Shown piece after piece: positions 40,930 through 50,008 of a stretch of DNA of 64,000 nt (its first letter is position 1; every line of letters begins with the position of its first letter). A model generated the notes under the pieces. It did not search any database. It was not told where the DNA came from and saw nothing but the letters and a program-made list of their open reading frames with translations. The translations under genes and the position numbers were made by a program. Location: contig NZ_CP108101.1 of the NCBI RefSeq assembly GCF_036195325.1, positions 6,076,001 to 6,140,000 on the forward strand, in the 5' to 3' direction. This stretch comes from Streptomyces sp. NBC_00234. GTDB taxonomy: Bacteria > Actinomycetota > Actinomycetes > Streptomycetales > Streptomycetaceae.

Positions 40930-41667
40930 ATGACGGAGAGCATCAGCGCACAGGGCGGCACGGCGGTGGCCCAGGACCGGGGTCCCATGGTGCGGATCGA
41001 GGACCTGCACCGCTCGTACGGGACCGGCGCCGCGGCCGTACACGCGCTGCGCGGGGTGTCCTTCGAGATCCCCCGCGGTGAGCTCGTCGCGCTCAAGGGG
41101 CGGTCCGGGTCCGGCAAGACGACGCTGCTCAACCTGGTCGGCGGACTGGACGCGCCGGACGGCGGCCGGATCACCGTCGACGGCACGGACCTCTCCGCAC
41201 TCGGCGAGAGCGGGCTCCTGGAACTGCGCCGCGACCGGATCGGCTTCATCTTCCAGTCCTTCGGACTGATCCCGATCCTGACCGCCGCCGAGAACGTCGG
41301 CGTACCGATGCGGCTGCGCAAGGCCGATCCGAAGGAGCGCGAGGAGCGCGTGGCCCTGCTGCTCTCGCTGGTCGGGCTCGGCGACCACGCCCAGCAGCGG
41401 CCCGGCGAACTCTCCGGCGGACAGCAGCAGCGCGTCGCCATCGCGCGGGCCCTGGCCAACCGGCCCGCCCTGCTGATCGCCGACGAGCCCACCGGACAGC
41501 TCGACGCGGAGACCGGTCTCGCCGTCATGGAGCTGCTGCGCGCGGTGGTGCGCAGCGAGGGCGTCACGGCCCTCGTCGCCACCCACGACGCCCAGCTGCT
41601 CGGCCTCGCCGACCGGGTCCTGGAGCTCAGCGACGGGCACATCGTGGAGCACGCGCCGGCGGTCTGA
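40930..41667 (+). CDS. ABC transporter ATP-binding protein (MacB/LolD-type)
   Basis: 245 residues. The Walker A is GRSGSGKTTLLN, the Q-loop FIFQSFGLIPILTA, the signature LSGGQQQRVAIARAL, the Walker B LLIADEPTGQLD and the H-loop VATHD. The sequence type goes with FtsX/MacB-like permeases that export lipoproteins or peptides or work mechanically on the envelope. No permease gene is adjacent, so it either partners with a distant one or is an orphan. GGGGAGAG precedes the ATG. It is followed by kdpD after 135 bp. Confidence 0.9.
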   Translation: MTESISAQGGTAVAQDRGPMVRIEDLHRSYGTGAAAVHALRGVSFEIPRGELVALKGRSGSGKTTLLNLVGGLDAPDGGRITVDGTDLSALGESGLLELRRDRIGFIFQSFGLIPILTAAENVGVPMRLRKADPKEREERVALLLSLVGLGDHAQQRPGELSGGQQQRVAIARALANRPALLIADEPTGQLDAETGLAVMELLRAVVRSEGVTALVATHDAQLLGLADRVLELSDGHIVEHAPAV

Positions 41668-41684
41668 TGCCCCCGGGGGCATCA
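41665..41684 (+). terminator. 20-bp palindrome at the ABC ATPase stop codon
   Basis: TGATGCCCCCGGGGGCATCA is a perfect palindrome beginning with the TGA stop itself. In RNA it would form an 8-bp hairpin, a probable weak terminator or a 3'-end stabiliser. Confidence 0.5.
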
Positions 41685-41755
41685 GAATTCCGTCAATACG
41701 CCCTCCGTGGCCACCCCTCGTCCGATATGCCCGGAATCCTCGGAGTAGTTTCATC

Positions 41756-41783
41756 ATCGGCTGCCGCATCGGCGGCAGCCGAT
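41756..41783 (+). promoter_or_regulatory. Inverted repeat overlapping the kdpD promoter
   Basis: ATCGGCTGCCG (41756-41766) and CGGCAGCCGAT (41773-41783) form an 11-bp inverted repeat with a 6-nt centre. GACAAT at 41791-41796 lies seven bases before the kdpD ATG and looks like the -10 box of a leaderless promoter, so the repeat covers the -35 position. It is a likely operator. Confidence 0.5.
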
Positions 41784-41802
41784 TCTGGAAGACAATGGGG
41801 CC

Positions 41803-44346
41803 ATGGGACGCGGCAAGCTTCGGATCTACCTGGGTGCGGCACCGGGCGTCGGCAAGACGTACGCGATGCTCTCCGAGGCCCACCGCCGGGTGGAGCGGGG
41901 CACCGACTGCGTCGTCGCCTTCGTGGAGCACCACGACCGGCCGCGCACCGAAGTGATGCTGCACGGCCTGGAGCAGGTCCGGCGCCGCGACATCGAGTAC
42001 CGCTCGGCCGTCTTCACCGAGATGGACGTGGACGCGGTCCGCGACCGGGCCCCCGCCGTCGCCCTGGTGGACGAGCTGGCCCACACCAATGTGCCCGGCT
42101 CCCGCAATGCCAAGCGCTGGCAGGACGTCGAGGAACTCCTCGCGGCCGGCATCGACGTGATCTCCACCGTCAACATCCAGCACCTGGAGTCCCTGGGCGA
42201 CGTCGTCGAGACGATCACCGGGGTGCGGCAGCGCGAGACGGTCCCCGACGAAGTCGTACGGCGTGCCGACCAGATCGAGCTGGTCGACATGTCCCCCCAG
42301 GCCCTGCGCCGCCGCATGGCCCACGGGAACATCTACAAGCCCGACAAGCTCGACGCGGCCCTCTCCAACTACTTCCGACCCGGCAACCTCACCGCACTGC
42401 GCGAGCTGGCCCTCCTCTGGGTCGCCGACCGGGTCGACGAATACCTCCAGCAGTACCGCGGCGAGCACGACATCCGCACCACCTGGCAGGCCCGCGAACG
42501 CATCGTGATCGGGCTGACCGGCGGACCGGAGGGCCGTACCCTCATCCGCCGCGCGTCCCGGATGGCGGCCAAGGGCTCGGGCAGCGAGATCCTCGCCGTC
42601 TACATCGCACGGAGCGACGGGCTCACCGCCGCCTCGCCCAAGGAACTCGCCGTGCAGCGGACCCTCGTGGAGGACCTGGGCGGCACCTTCCACCACGTCA
42701 TCGGCGACGACATACCCTCGGCGCTCCTCGAATTCGCCCGCGGGGTCAACGCCACGCAGATCGTCCTCGGCTCCAGCCGCCGCAAGACCTGGCAGTACAT
42801 CTACGGCCCGGGAGTCGGCGCCACCGTGGCCCGCGACTCCGGGACCGATCTCGACGTCCACATCGTCACGCACGAGGAGGTCGCCAAGGGCCGGGGGCTG
42901 CCCCTGGCACGCGGCAACCGGCTCGGCCGGGCCCGGATCCTCTGGGGCTGGGCCGTCGGCGTCGGGGGACCGGTGCTGCTCTCGCTGTTCCTCCGGAGCC
43001 TGGAGGACGGTCCGGGGCTCGCCAACGACGTCCTGCTCTTCCTCTTCCTGACCGTCGGCGCCGCGCTGCTCGGGGGACTGCGCCCGGCCCTCGCCTCGGC
43101 CGCCGCCGGCTCCCTGCTGCTGAACTACTTCTTCACCCCGCCGACCCACACCCTGACCGTCCAGGACCCGGAGAACCTCGTCGCCATCGTGATCTTCTTC
43201 GCGGTGGCGGTCGCGGTCGCCTCGGTGGTGGATCTGGCGGCCCGCCGCACCCACCAGGCCGCCAGGCTGCGCGCCGAGTCGGAGATCCTCTCCTTCCTGG
43301 CCGGCAGCGTCCTGCGCGGCGAGACCACCCTGGACGCCCTGCTGGAGCGGGTCCGCGAGACCTTCGCGATGGAGTCCGTCGCCCTCCTGGAGCGGCAGAG
43401 CGACGTCGATCCGTGGACCTGCGCCGGGTCCGTCGGCCCGGCCCCGGTCGTCCGCCCGGAGGACGCCGATGTGGACATGCCCGTCGGCGACCACATGGCG
43501 CTGGCGCTCTCCGGCCGGGTGCTCCCCGCGGAGGACCGGCGGGTGCTCGGCGCCTTCGCCGCCCAGGCCGCCGTCGTACTCGACCGCCAGCGCCTCGTGG
43601 GGGCGGCCGAGGAGGCCAGGCGGCTCGCCGAGGGCAACCGGATCAGGACCGCGCTGCTTGCCGCCGTCAGCCACGACCTGCGTACCCCGCTGGCCGCCAT
43701 CAAGGCCGCCGTCAGCTCCCTGCGCTCCGACGACGTCTCCTGGTCGGAAGAGGACGAGGCGGAGCTCCTCGAAGGCATCGAGGACGGCGCCGACCGCCTC
43801 GACCACCTCGTCGGCAACCTGCTGGACATGTCCCGCCTCCAGACCGGCACCGTCACACCGCTGATCCGCGAGATCGATCTCGACGAGGTCGTCCCCATGG
43901 CCCTCGGAGGCGTACCCGAGGGCAGTGTCGACCTCGACATCCCGGAGACGCTTCCGATGGTCGCCGTCGATCCCGGCCTGCTGGAGCGCGCCGTCGCCAA
44001 CATCGTCGAGAACGCCGTGAAGTACAGCCCCGAGCGCACCCGCGTCGTCGTCGCCGCCAGTTCGCTGGGCGAACGCGTCGAACTGCGCGTCGCCGACCGC
44101 GGCCCCGGCGTCCCGGACGAGGGCAAGGAGCGGATCTTCGAGCCCTTCCAGCGCTACGGCGACGCCCCGCGCGGCGCCGGGGTCGGCCTCGGCCTCGCGG
44201 TCGCCCGCGGCTTCGTGGAGGCCATGGGCGGCACGCTCGACGCGGAGGACACCCCCGGCGGCGGGATGACCATGGTCCTCACCCTCAAGGCCGCGGCGGG
44301 AGCCGTTCCGGTCAGTACCGGCCTGCCCGCCCAGGTCACCTCGTGA
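41803..44346 (+). CDS. kdpD: Sensor histidine kinase KdpD
   Basis: 847 residues. The order is: KdpD N-terminal domain with P-loop GAAPGVGKTYAM (11-22) and VDELAHTNVPGSRN; a universal-stress-like domain (about 230-365); four membrane helices (DUF4118, about 385-480); a GAF-like region; a phosphorylation box with His624 (AAVSHDLRTPLAAIK); and HATPase_c with GVGLGLAVARGFVEAMGG. KdpD senses K+ limitation or ionic strength and is a known c-di-AMP receptor family through its USP domain. No kdpFABC genes lie within the window. kdpE follows 49 bp later. Confidence 0.95.
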   Translation: MGRGKLRIYLGAAPGVGKTYAMLSEAHRRVERGTDCVVAFVEHHDRPRTEVMLHGLEQVRRRDIEYRSAVFTEMDVDAVRDRAPAVALVDELAHTNVPGSRNAKRWQDVEELLAAGIDVISTVNIQHLESLGDVVETITGVRQRETVPDEVVRRADQIELVDMSPQALRRRMAHGNIYKPDKLDAALSNYFRPGNLTALRELALLWVADRVDEYLQQYRGEHDIRTTWQARERIVIGLTGGPEGRTLIRRASRMAAKGSGSEILAVYIARSDGLTAASPKELAVQRTLVEDLGGTFHHVIGDDIPSALLEFARGVNATQIVLGSSRRKTWQYIYGPGVGATVARDSGTDLDVHIVTHEEVAKGRGLPLARGNRLGRARILWGWAVGVGGPVLLSLFLRSLEDGPGLANDVLLFLFLTVGAALLGGLRPALASAAAGSLLLNYFFTPPTHTLTVQDPENLVAIVIFFAVAVAVASVVDLAARRTHQAARLRAESEILSFLAGSVLRGETTLDALLERVRETFAMESVALLERQSDVDPWTCAGSVGPAPVVRPEDADVDMPVGDHMALALSGRVLPAEDRRVLGAFAAQAAVVLDRQRLVGAAEEARRLAEGNRIRTALLAAVSHDLRTPLAAIKAAVSSLRSDDVSWSEEDEAELLEGIEDGADRLDHLVGNLLDMSRLQTGTVTPLIREIDLDEVVPMALGGVPEGSVDLDIPETLPMVAVDPGLLERAVANIVENAVKYSPERTRVVVAASSLGERVELRVADRGPGVPDEGKERIFEPFQRYGDAPRGAGVGLGLAVARGFVEAMGGTLDAEDTPGGGMTMVLTLKAAAGAVPVSTGLPAQVTS

Positions 44347-44395
44347 ATCCTCCGTACCTCGTACATGTCCCGTGCAGCAGAAAGGCAGGTCCACG

Positions 44396-45088
<693 letters not shown>

Positions 45089-45197
45089 CCACCGGGAACG
45101 GGGTACGAGGAGGTCATACCGGGACGACTGAGGTAACCCGTCCGAGTGACGCCCCCGGGCACCCGCCGGTACCCCCGGACACCGGTACCCTTCGGGT

Positions 45198-45614
45198 ATG
45201 AGTGCTGTTCCCCGATTCGAGAAGCCCGGCAAGGCGGATAAGCCGTCCGGCCGCTTCCGCCGCATGCTCGACCGGCTTTCCAGCTCCCAGCAGGACCTGG
45301 AGTCCGAGGAGCTGCGGGAGGACGCGCAGGCGTCGGGGTGCACGCGCATCGCTGAGTGCTCCGACCGCCAGATCGTGAAGGTGACTGGTACGTTGCGGAC
45401 CGTCACCCTGCGTCCGCGAGCCGGAGTTCCCGCCCTGGAGGCGGAGCTCTTCGACGGTACCGCGCCGCTCGACGTGGTCTGGCTCGGACGGCGCTCCATC
45501 GTCGGTATCGAACCGGGCCGTAAGCTCATCGCCTCGGGCCGTATCTCGATGAGTCACGGACGCCGGGTGCTGTTCAACCCCAAATACGAACTCCGACCGC
45601 TCGGCAAGGAGTAG
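45198..45614 (+). CDS. OB-fold nucleic-acid-binding-domain protein
   Basis: 138 residues. The core (about 48-135) is an OB fold of the RecG/ssDNA-binding type: DRQIVKVTGTLRTVTLRP, ALEAELFDGTAPLDVVWLGRR and GRKLIASGRI. The N-terminal 45 residues are basic and helical. It is conserved next to DUF3159 in actinobacteria (Rv2694c by gene order). It may bind RNA or DNA; function is unknown. TACCCT seven bases before the ATG suggests a leaderless transcript. Confidence 0.85.
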   Translation: MSAVPRFEKPGKADKPSGRFRRMLDRLSSSQQDLESEELREDAQASGCTRIAECSDRQIVKVTGTLRTVTLRPRAGVPALEAELFDGTAPLDVVWLGRRSIVGIEPGRKLIASGRISMSHGRRVLFNPKYELRPLGKE

Positions 45615-45617
45615 CCG

Positions 45618-46376
45618 GTGACGTCTCTTGACAAGCCGACGTCCGACACGGACACGTCCCACCCCACCGCCAGGGAAGAAGCCGCAGCGAAGGCGGTCAC
45701 CGAGGCAGCGCTCTCCGAGGCGTTCGGCGGTGTCCGCGGCATGGTGGAGACCGTCCTGCCCGGTCTGCTCTTCGTCACGATCTTCACCATCAACAAGGAC
45801 CTGCACACCTCGGCCATCGCGGCCCTGGTCGTGTCGCTGCTCCTGGTCGGTGTGCGGCTGATCCGCAGGGACACCGTCAAGCACGCCTTCAGCGGCGTCT
45901 TCGGCGTGGCCTTCGGTGTGGTCTTCGCGATGATGACGGGCAACGCCAAGGACTTCTATCTGCCGGGCATGATCTACACGCTCGGACTGGCCCTCGCGTA
46001 CATCGTCACGACCCTCGCGGGGGTGCCCCTGATCGGCCTGATCCTGGGGCCGGTCTTCAAGGAGAACCTCTCCTGGCGCACCAGGAACCCCGGACGCAAG
46101 GCCGCCTACGCCAAGGCGAGCTGGGCCTGGGGCCTGATCCTGCTCGCCAAGTGCGCGATCCTCTTCCCGCTCTACTGGTGGGCCGACACCACCCAGCTCG
46201 GCTGGGTCCTGGTCGCGCTGAAGATCCCGCCGTTCCTGCTCGCGGTCTATCTGACCTGGCTCTTCCTCGCCAAGGCGCCGCCGCCGATCGACGTCTTCGC
46301 CGAGATGGAGGCCGAGGAGCAGGCAGAGAAGGACCGCAAGGCTCAGGCCGCCCGGTCCGCCGGCCACGAGGGCTGA
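45618..46376 (+). CDS. DUF3159 integral membrane protein
   Basis: 252 residues from a GTG start with AAGGAG overlapping the previous stop region. Five or six hydrophobic helices are visible (for example GLLFVTIFTINKDLHTSAIA and FGVVFAMM), with the family pattern ETVLPGLLF, KDFYLPGMIY and LPLYWW-like. The first about 40 residues and the last 40 are charged and cytoplasmic. Conserved in actinobacteria beside the TrkA pair; function is unknown, but the constant neighbourhood suggests a link to ion homeostasis. Confidence 0.9.
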   Translation: MTSLDKPTSDTDTSHPTAREEAAAKAVTEAALSEAFGGVRGMVETVLPGLLFVTIFTINKDLHTSAIAALVVSLLLVGVRLIRRDTVKHAFSGVFGVAFGVVFAMMTGNAKDFYLPGMIYTLGLALAYIVTTLAGVPLIGLILGPVFKENLSWRTRNPGRKAAYAKASWAWGLILLAKCAILFPLYWWADTTQLGWVLVALKIPPFLLAVYLTWLFLAKAPPPIDVFAEMEAEEQAEKDRKAQAARSAGHEG

Positions 46377-46399
46377 CGCCCGCAGCACCGGCACACGCG

Positions 46400-46450
46400 C
46401 AACGAGAGGGGCCCTGAACCGTCTGACACGGTTCGGGGCCCCTCTCGTTG
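46400..46450. terminator. Bidirectional 23-bp hairpin between DUF3159 and trkA
   Basis: Positions 46400-46422 pair with 46428-46450 (CAACGAGAGGGGCCC core, one T-G wobble) around a 5-nt loop between convergent genes. Confidence 0.85.
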
Positions 46451-46475
46451 CGTGCGTTGCGTGCGTGTTGCGTGC
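46447..46475. repeat. Short tandem repeat GTTGCGTGC x3
   Basis: Three copies of a 9-bp unit (46447-46455, 46456-46464, 46467-46475, the last after a 2-bp insertion) run from the terminator to just before the trkA stop codon. It is a slippage-prone spacer. Confidence 0.7.
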
Positions 46476-46480
46476 GTGCC

Positions 46481-47158
46481 CTAGTCCTCGTCGAGCTCGC
46501 GGCGCACGGACAGCAGATCCTCCAGCTGTTCCTCGCGCGCCTGGGCCGCCACGAAGAGCAGCTCGTCACCGGCTTCCAGCGTCTCCTCGGTGCTCGGCGT
46601 CAGGACGCGCGTACCGCGGATGATCGTGACCAGCGAGGTGTCCTCCGGCCACGCCACGTCGCCGACCGAGGTGCCGGCGAGCGCCGACTCCGGGGGCAGT
46701 GTCAGCTCGACGAGGTTGGCGTCGCCGTGGCTGAAGCGCAGCAGGCGGACCAGATCGCCGACGCTCACGGCCTCCTCGACCAGGGCCGACATCAGACGCG
46801 GCGTGGAGACCGCGACATCGACGCCCCAGGACTCGTTGAACAGCCACTCGTTCTTCGGGTTGTTCACCCGGGCGACGACCCGCGGCACGCCGTACTCGGT
46901 CTTCGCGAGCAGGGAGACGACCAGGTTGACCTTGTCGTCGCCGGTCGCGGCGATCACGACGTTGCACCGCTGGAGGGCGGCCTCGTCCAGCGAGGTGATC
47001 TCGCAGGCGTCCGCGAGCAGCCACTCGGCCATCGGGACCCGCTCCACCGAGATGGCGGTCGGGGCCTTGTCGATGAGCAGTACCTCGTGCCCGTTCTCCA
47101 GCAGCTCCGTCGCGATGGAACGGCCCACCGCGCCGGCACCGGCAATCGACACGCGCAT
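46481..47158 (-). CDS. trkA: TrkA-family RCK potassium-channel regulatory protein (second gene)
   Basis: 225 residues. The N-terminal RCK_N Rossmann domain starts MRVSIAGAGAVGRSIATELLENGHEV with the GxGxxG nucleotide site. The C-terminal RCK_C (TrkA_C) domain, about 145-220, contains LPPESALAGTSVGDVAWPED. RCK proteins gate K+ transporters in response to NAD(H), ATP or c-di-AMP. It overlaps its upstream paralogue by one base. The order matches mycobacterial ceoB/ceoC. No TrkH/KtrB pore gene is adjacent. Confidence 0.93.
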   Translation of the reverse strand: MRVSIAGAGAVGRSIATELLENGHEVLLIDKAPTAISVERVPMAEWLLADACEITSLDEAALQRCNVVIAATGDDKVNLVVSLLAKTEYGVPRVVARVNNPKNEWLFNESWGVDVAVSTPRLMSALVEEAVSVGDLVRLLRFSHGDANLVELTLPPESALAGTSVGDVAWPEDTSLVTIIRGTRVLTPSTEETLEAGDELLFVAAQAREEQLEDLLSVRRELDED

Positions 47159-47826
47159 CAGTGACCGCCTTCTTCAGGGCCCTCGGCGAAGGCCGCCTCG
47201 ACCTTCGCGACCTCGTCCGTACGCATCATCACGTGGACCAGGTCGCTCTCCTGCAGGACCGTCTGCGACGTCGGCAGGATCGCTTCACCCAGTCGGGTGA
47301 GGAACGCCACGCGGACGCCCGTCTGCTCCTGGAGCGTGCTGATCTTGTGGCCGATCCACGAGGGCGTGGTGTGCACCTCGGCGAGCTGCACCCCACCGCT
47401 CGGGTCGCGCCACAGCGGCTCGGCGCCGGACGGCAGCAGCCGACGCAGCATCTGGTCCGCGGTCCAGCGGACGGTGGCCACGGTGGGGATACCGAGGCGC
47501 TGGTAGACCTCGGCACGCCGCGGGTCGTAGATCCGGGCGGCCACGTTCTCGATGGCGAACATCTCGCGGGCCACCCGGGCCGCGATGATGTTCGAGTTGT
47601 CGCCGCTGCTCACCGCGGCGAACGCGCCGGCCTCTTCGATCCCGGCCTCGCGGAGAGTGTCCTGGTCGAAGCCGACCCCGGTGACCCGACGGCCGCCGAA
47701 CCCGGAACCCAGGCGTCGGAACGCGGTGGGGTCCTGGTCGATCACGGCGACCGTGTGTCCCTGCTTTTCCAGGGTCTGCGCGAGAGCGGCTCCGACTCGC
47801 CCGCAGCCCATGATGACGATGTGCAC
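47158..47826 (-). CDS. trkA: TrkA-family RCK potassium-channel regulatory protein (first gene)
   Basis: 222 residues. It starts MHIVIMGCGRVGAALAQTLEKQG with a GxGxxG motif and an acidic beta-2 end (VIDQDP), followed by an RCK_C domain (about 140-215, LAEVHTTPSWIGHKISTLQEQ). Only about a third of it resembles the downstream copy, so the pair probably forms a hetero-oligomeric gating ring. The stop overlaps the next start (TGATG). The 250-bp gap to the divergent GntR gene contains a GGGCAACG/CGTTGCCC inverted repeat (47916-47939). Confidence 0.93.
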   Translation of the reverse strand: MHIVIMGCGRVGAALAQTLEKQGHTVAVIDQDPTAFRRLGSGFGGRRVTGVGFDQDTLREAGIEEAGAFAAVSSGDNSNIIAARVAREMFAIENVAARIYDPRRAEVYQRLGIPTVATVRWTADQMLRRLLPSGAEPLWRDPSGGVQLAEVHTTPSWIGHKISTLQEQTGVRVAFLTRLGEAILPTSQTVLQESDLVHVMMRTDEVAKVEAAFAEGPEEGGH

Positions 47827-47915
47827 CTTGCGCCTACCTCGCCGTCCTGGTCATCCCGCTGACCTGCGAAAACACCCTGGTCACACTTCTTTCTCAGCTT
47901 GCCGGGCAAACAACG

Positions 47916-47939
47916 GGGCAACGACCTTCGGCGTTGCCC
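47916..47939. promoter_or_regulatory. Inverted repeat upstream of the trkA pair
   Basis: GGGCAACG (47916-47923) and CGTTGCCC (47932-47939) have an 8-nt centre, about 90 bp upstream of the first trkA start. It is either an operator or a leader hairpin. Confidence 0.35.
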
Positions 47940-48039
47940 GGGGTTGAGCTTATGCCGCAACGCGACGGCCGCCTCATCCGAGTGTGCGTTCGTGGGGGCC
48001 GGTGCGGCAAAGGCTGGGGAACCGTGTCTGCTCGCACCC

Positions 48040-48068
48040 TTGAGCGCCACACCACAGACATCTAACAT
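48040..48068 (+). promoter_or_regulatory. Housekeeping-type promoter of the GntR-acdS unit
   Basis: TTGAGC (48040-48045) and TAACAT (48063-48068) are separated by exactly 17 bp. The GntR ATG at 48077 begins eight bases after the -10 box, so the transcript is probably leaderless. Confidence 0.65.
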
Positions 48069-48076
48069 GTCAGTTC

Positions 48077-48736
48077 ATGGAGACTCTCCGGCCCGTCCGA
48101 CGGACCCTGCTGCGGGACACCGCGTACGAGGCGATTCGTGACGCCATCGTCCGCGGCGACATCCCACCCGGTGCCTCGGTCCGCGACGCCGACCTCGCCG
48201 AACGGCTCGGGCTCTCCCGGGCGCCCGTCCGCGACGCCCTGTCCCGGCTCGCCGGCGAAGGGCTCGTCGAGAGCAAGCCGCAGAGCTACACCCGCGTCAC
48301 CCGGCTCGTCCCGCGCGACGTCAGGGACGCCGCCGCCGTCGTCCGCGCGATGCAGGAGCTCGCGGCCCGCACCGCGGTCCCGCGGCTCACGGACGAGGAC
48401 ATCGCGGCGATGCGGGCGGCGAACGAGCGGTTCCGCGCGGCTGCGGCCGAAGGCGACACCGCCGCCGCGCTGCGCGCCGACGACGAACTGCACGAGGTGC
48501 TCGTCACCGCCTGCGGCAACCGCGCCGTCGCCGCGACGGCCGAGCGCTACACCCCTCTGATCCGCCGCCTCGAATGGCGCCGGTTCGGCACGGCGAGCGC
48601 GGTGCACGGCTCGGCCGCCCTCCATGACCGGCTCATCGACGCCTGTGCCGACGGAGACGCGGAAGCGGCCGGCCGGATCACCGCGGAGATCTGGCAGGTG
48701 CTGGAACAGCTCGCCGACGAGCCGCCCGCCCCGTGA
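48077..48736 (+). CDS. GntR-family (FCD) regulator, linked to acdS
   Basis: 219 residues. The winged helix (AYEAIRDAIVRGDIPPGASV then LAERLGLSRAPVRDALSRL) is followed by an FCD helical domain with ligand/metal positions such as DDELHEVLVT and HDRLIDACA. It stands 106 bp upstream of acdS in the same direction and is the natural candidate to control it. In proteobacteria acdS is often under an Lrp-type regulator, so a GntR partner would be a different solution. Ligand unknown. Confidence 0.9.
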   Translation: METLRPVRRTLLRDTAYEAIRDAIVRGDIPPGASVRDADLAERLGLSRAPVRDALSRLAGEGLVESKPQSYTRVTRLVPRDVRDAAAVVRAMQELAARTAVPRLTDEDIAAMRAANERFRAAAAEGDTAAALRADDELHEVLVTACGNRAVAATAERYTPLIRRLEWRRFGTASAVHGSAALHDRLIDACADGDAEAAGRITAEIWQVLEQLADEPPAP

Positions 48737-48842
48737 CCCCGGCCGACCGCCCACCGCCGTACCGATGGACCGTCCGCCGCCTTACCCGGTTGACCGTCGA
48801 CGCCGTACCCGATCGATCCGCCCCGCGATCCAAGGAGCCCTC

Positions 48843-49883
48843 GTGACGACCCTGCCGGCCGACCTCTCCTCGTACGAGCGCTACCCCCTCCTCTTCGGGC
48901 CCTCGCCGGTGCACCGCCTGGACCGGCTCACCGAGCACCTCGGCGGCGCCGCGCTCTGGGCCAAGCGTGAGGACTGCAACTCCGGCATCGCCTACGGCGG
49001 CAACAAGACCCGCAAGCTCGAATACCTCGTCGCCGACGCGCTGGCCCAGGGCTGCGACACCCTCGTGTCGATCGGCGGCGTCCAGTCCAACCACACCCGG
49101 CAGGTGGCGGCGGTGGCGGCCCGCGCCGGTCTGAAGTGCGTCCTCATCCAGGAGAGCTGGGTGGAGTGGCCCGACGCCGTCTACGACAAGGTCGGCAACA
49201 TCCTCATCAGCCGGCTGGCCGGAGCCGACGTCCGTCTCGTGCGGGCCGGCTTCGGGATCGGCGTCAAGGAGAGCTTCGAGCAGGCCCTGCGCGAGGTCGA
49301 GGACCGGGGCGGGCGTCCGTACGCCATCCCGGCCGGCGCCTCCGACCATCCGCTCGGCGGTCTCGGCTTCGCCAACTGGGCGTACGAGGTCGCGGAGCAG
49401 GAGGCTGCCCTCGGTGTCTTCTTCGACACCGTCGTCGTCTGCTCGGTCACCGGCTCCACCCAGGCCGGCATGGTCGCGGGCTTCGCCGCCATCGAGGAGG
49501 CGGGCGGCCGGCCCCGGCGCGTGCTGGGCATCGACGCCTCCGCGGAACCGGCCAGGACCCGGGAGCAGATCGCCCGGATCGCCCACGACACCGCCGCGCT
49601 GATCGGTGTGCGGCGCGAGCTCACCGAGGCGGACGTCGAGCTCGACGAGCGCTACCACGGGGGTACGTACGGCATCCCCGACGAGGCCACGCTCGACGCG
49701 ATGCGGCTGGCCGCGCGGACCGAGGGAATGGTGACGGACCCGGTGTACGAGGGGAAGTCGATGGCGGGGATGGCCGACCTCGTGGCGCGGGGCGAGATCG
49801 CCCGCGACGCGACCGTTCTCTACGCCCACCTCGGCGGTCAGCCCGCACTGAACGGATACAGCGCGCTCTTCGCGGAAGCATGA
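48843..49883 (+). CDS. acdS: 1-aminocyclopropane-1-carboxylate (ACC) deaminase
   Basis: 346 residues from a GTG start with AAGGAG five bases upstream. It is a PLP enzyme with Lys55 in YGGNKTRKLEYL. The residues that separate true ACC deaminase from D-cysteine desulfhydrase are present: Tyr302-Glu303 (DPVYEGKSM) and Leu330 (YAHLGGQPAL), equivalent to Y294/E295/L322 of the Pseudomonas enzyme by a constant offset. It converts ACC, the ethylene precursor of plants, to 2-oxobutyrate and ammonia in the bacterial cytoplasm. This is a plant-association trait. The gene lies with its GntR regulator inside an otherwise conserved actinobacterial K+ block. Confidence 0.94.
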   Translation: MTTLPADLSSYERYPLLFGPSPVHRLDRLTEHLGGAALWAKREDCNSGIAYGGNKTRKLEYLVADALAQGCDTLVSIGGVQSNHTRQVAAVAARAGLKCVLIQESWVEWPDAVYDKVGNILISRLAGADVRLVRAGFGIGVKESFEQALREVEDRGGRPYAIPAGASDHPLGGLGFANWAYEVAEQEAALGVFFDTVVVCSVTGSTQAGMVAGFAAIEEAGGRPRRVLGIDASAEPARTREQIARIAHDTAALIGVRRELTEADVELDERYHGGTYGIPDEATLDAMRLAARTEGMVTDPVYEGKSMAGMADLVARGEIARDATVLYAHLGGQPALNGYSALFAEA

Positions 49884-50008
49884 GCGCAAGGAAGGCGTTA
49901 AAGATTGAGCGGAGTTCTGTGCCCGGAGCCGGAAATTAGGGGAGATTGACCCCTTTTGATGGGGTGGTGGCTCAACGGCATCCATACGGAACGCATACGA
50001 TCCTCTGC

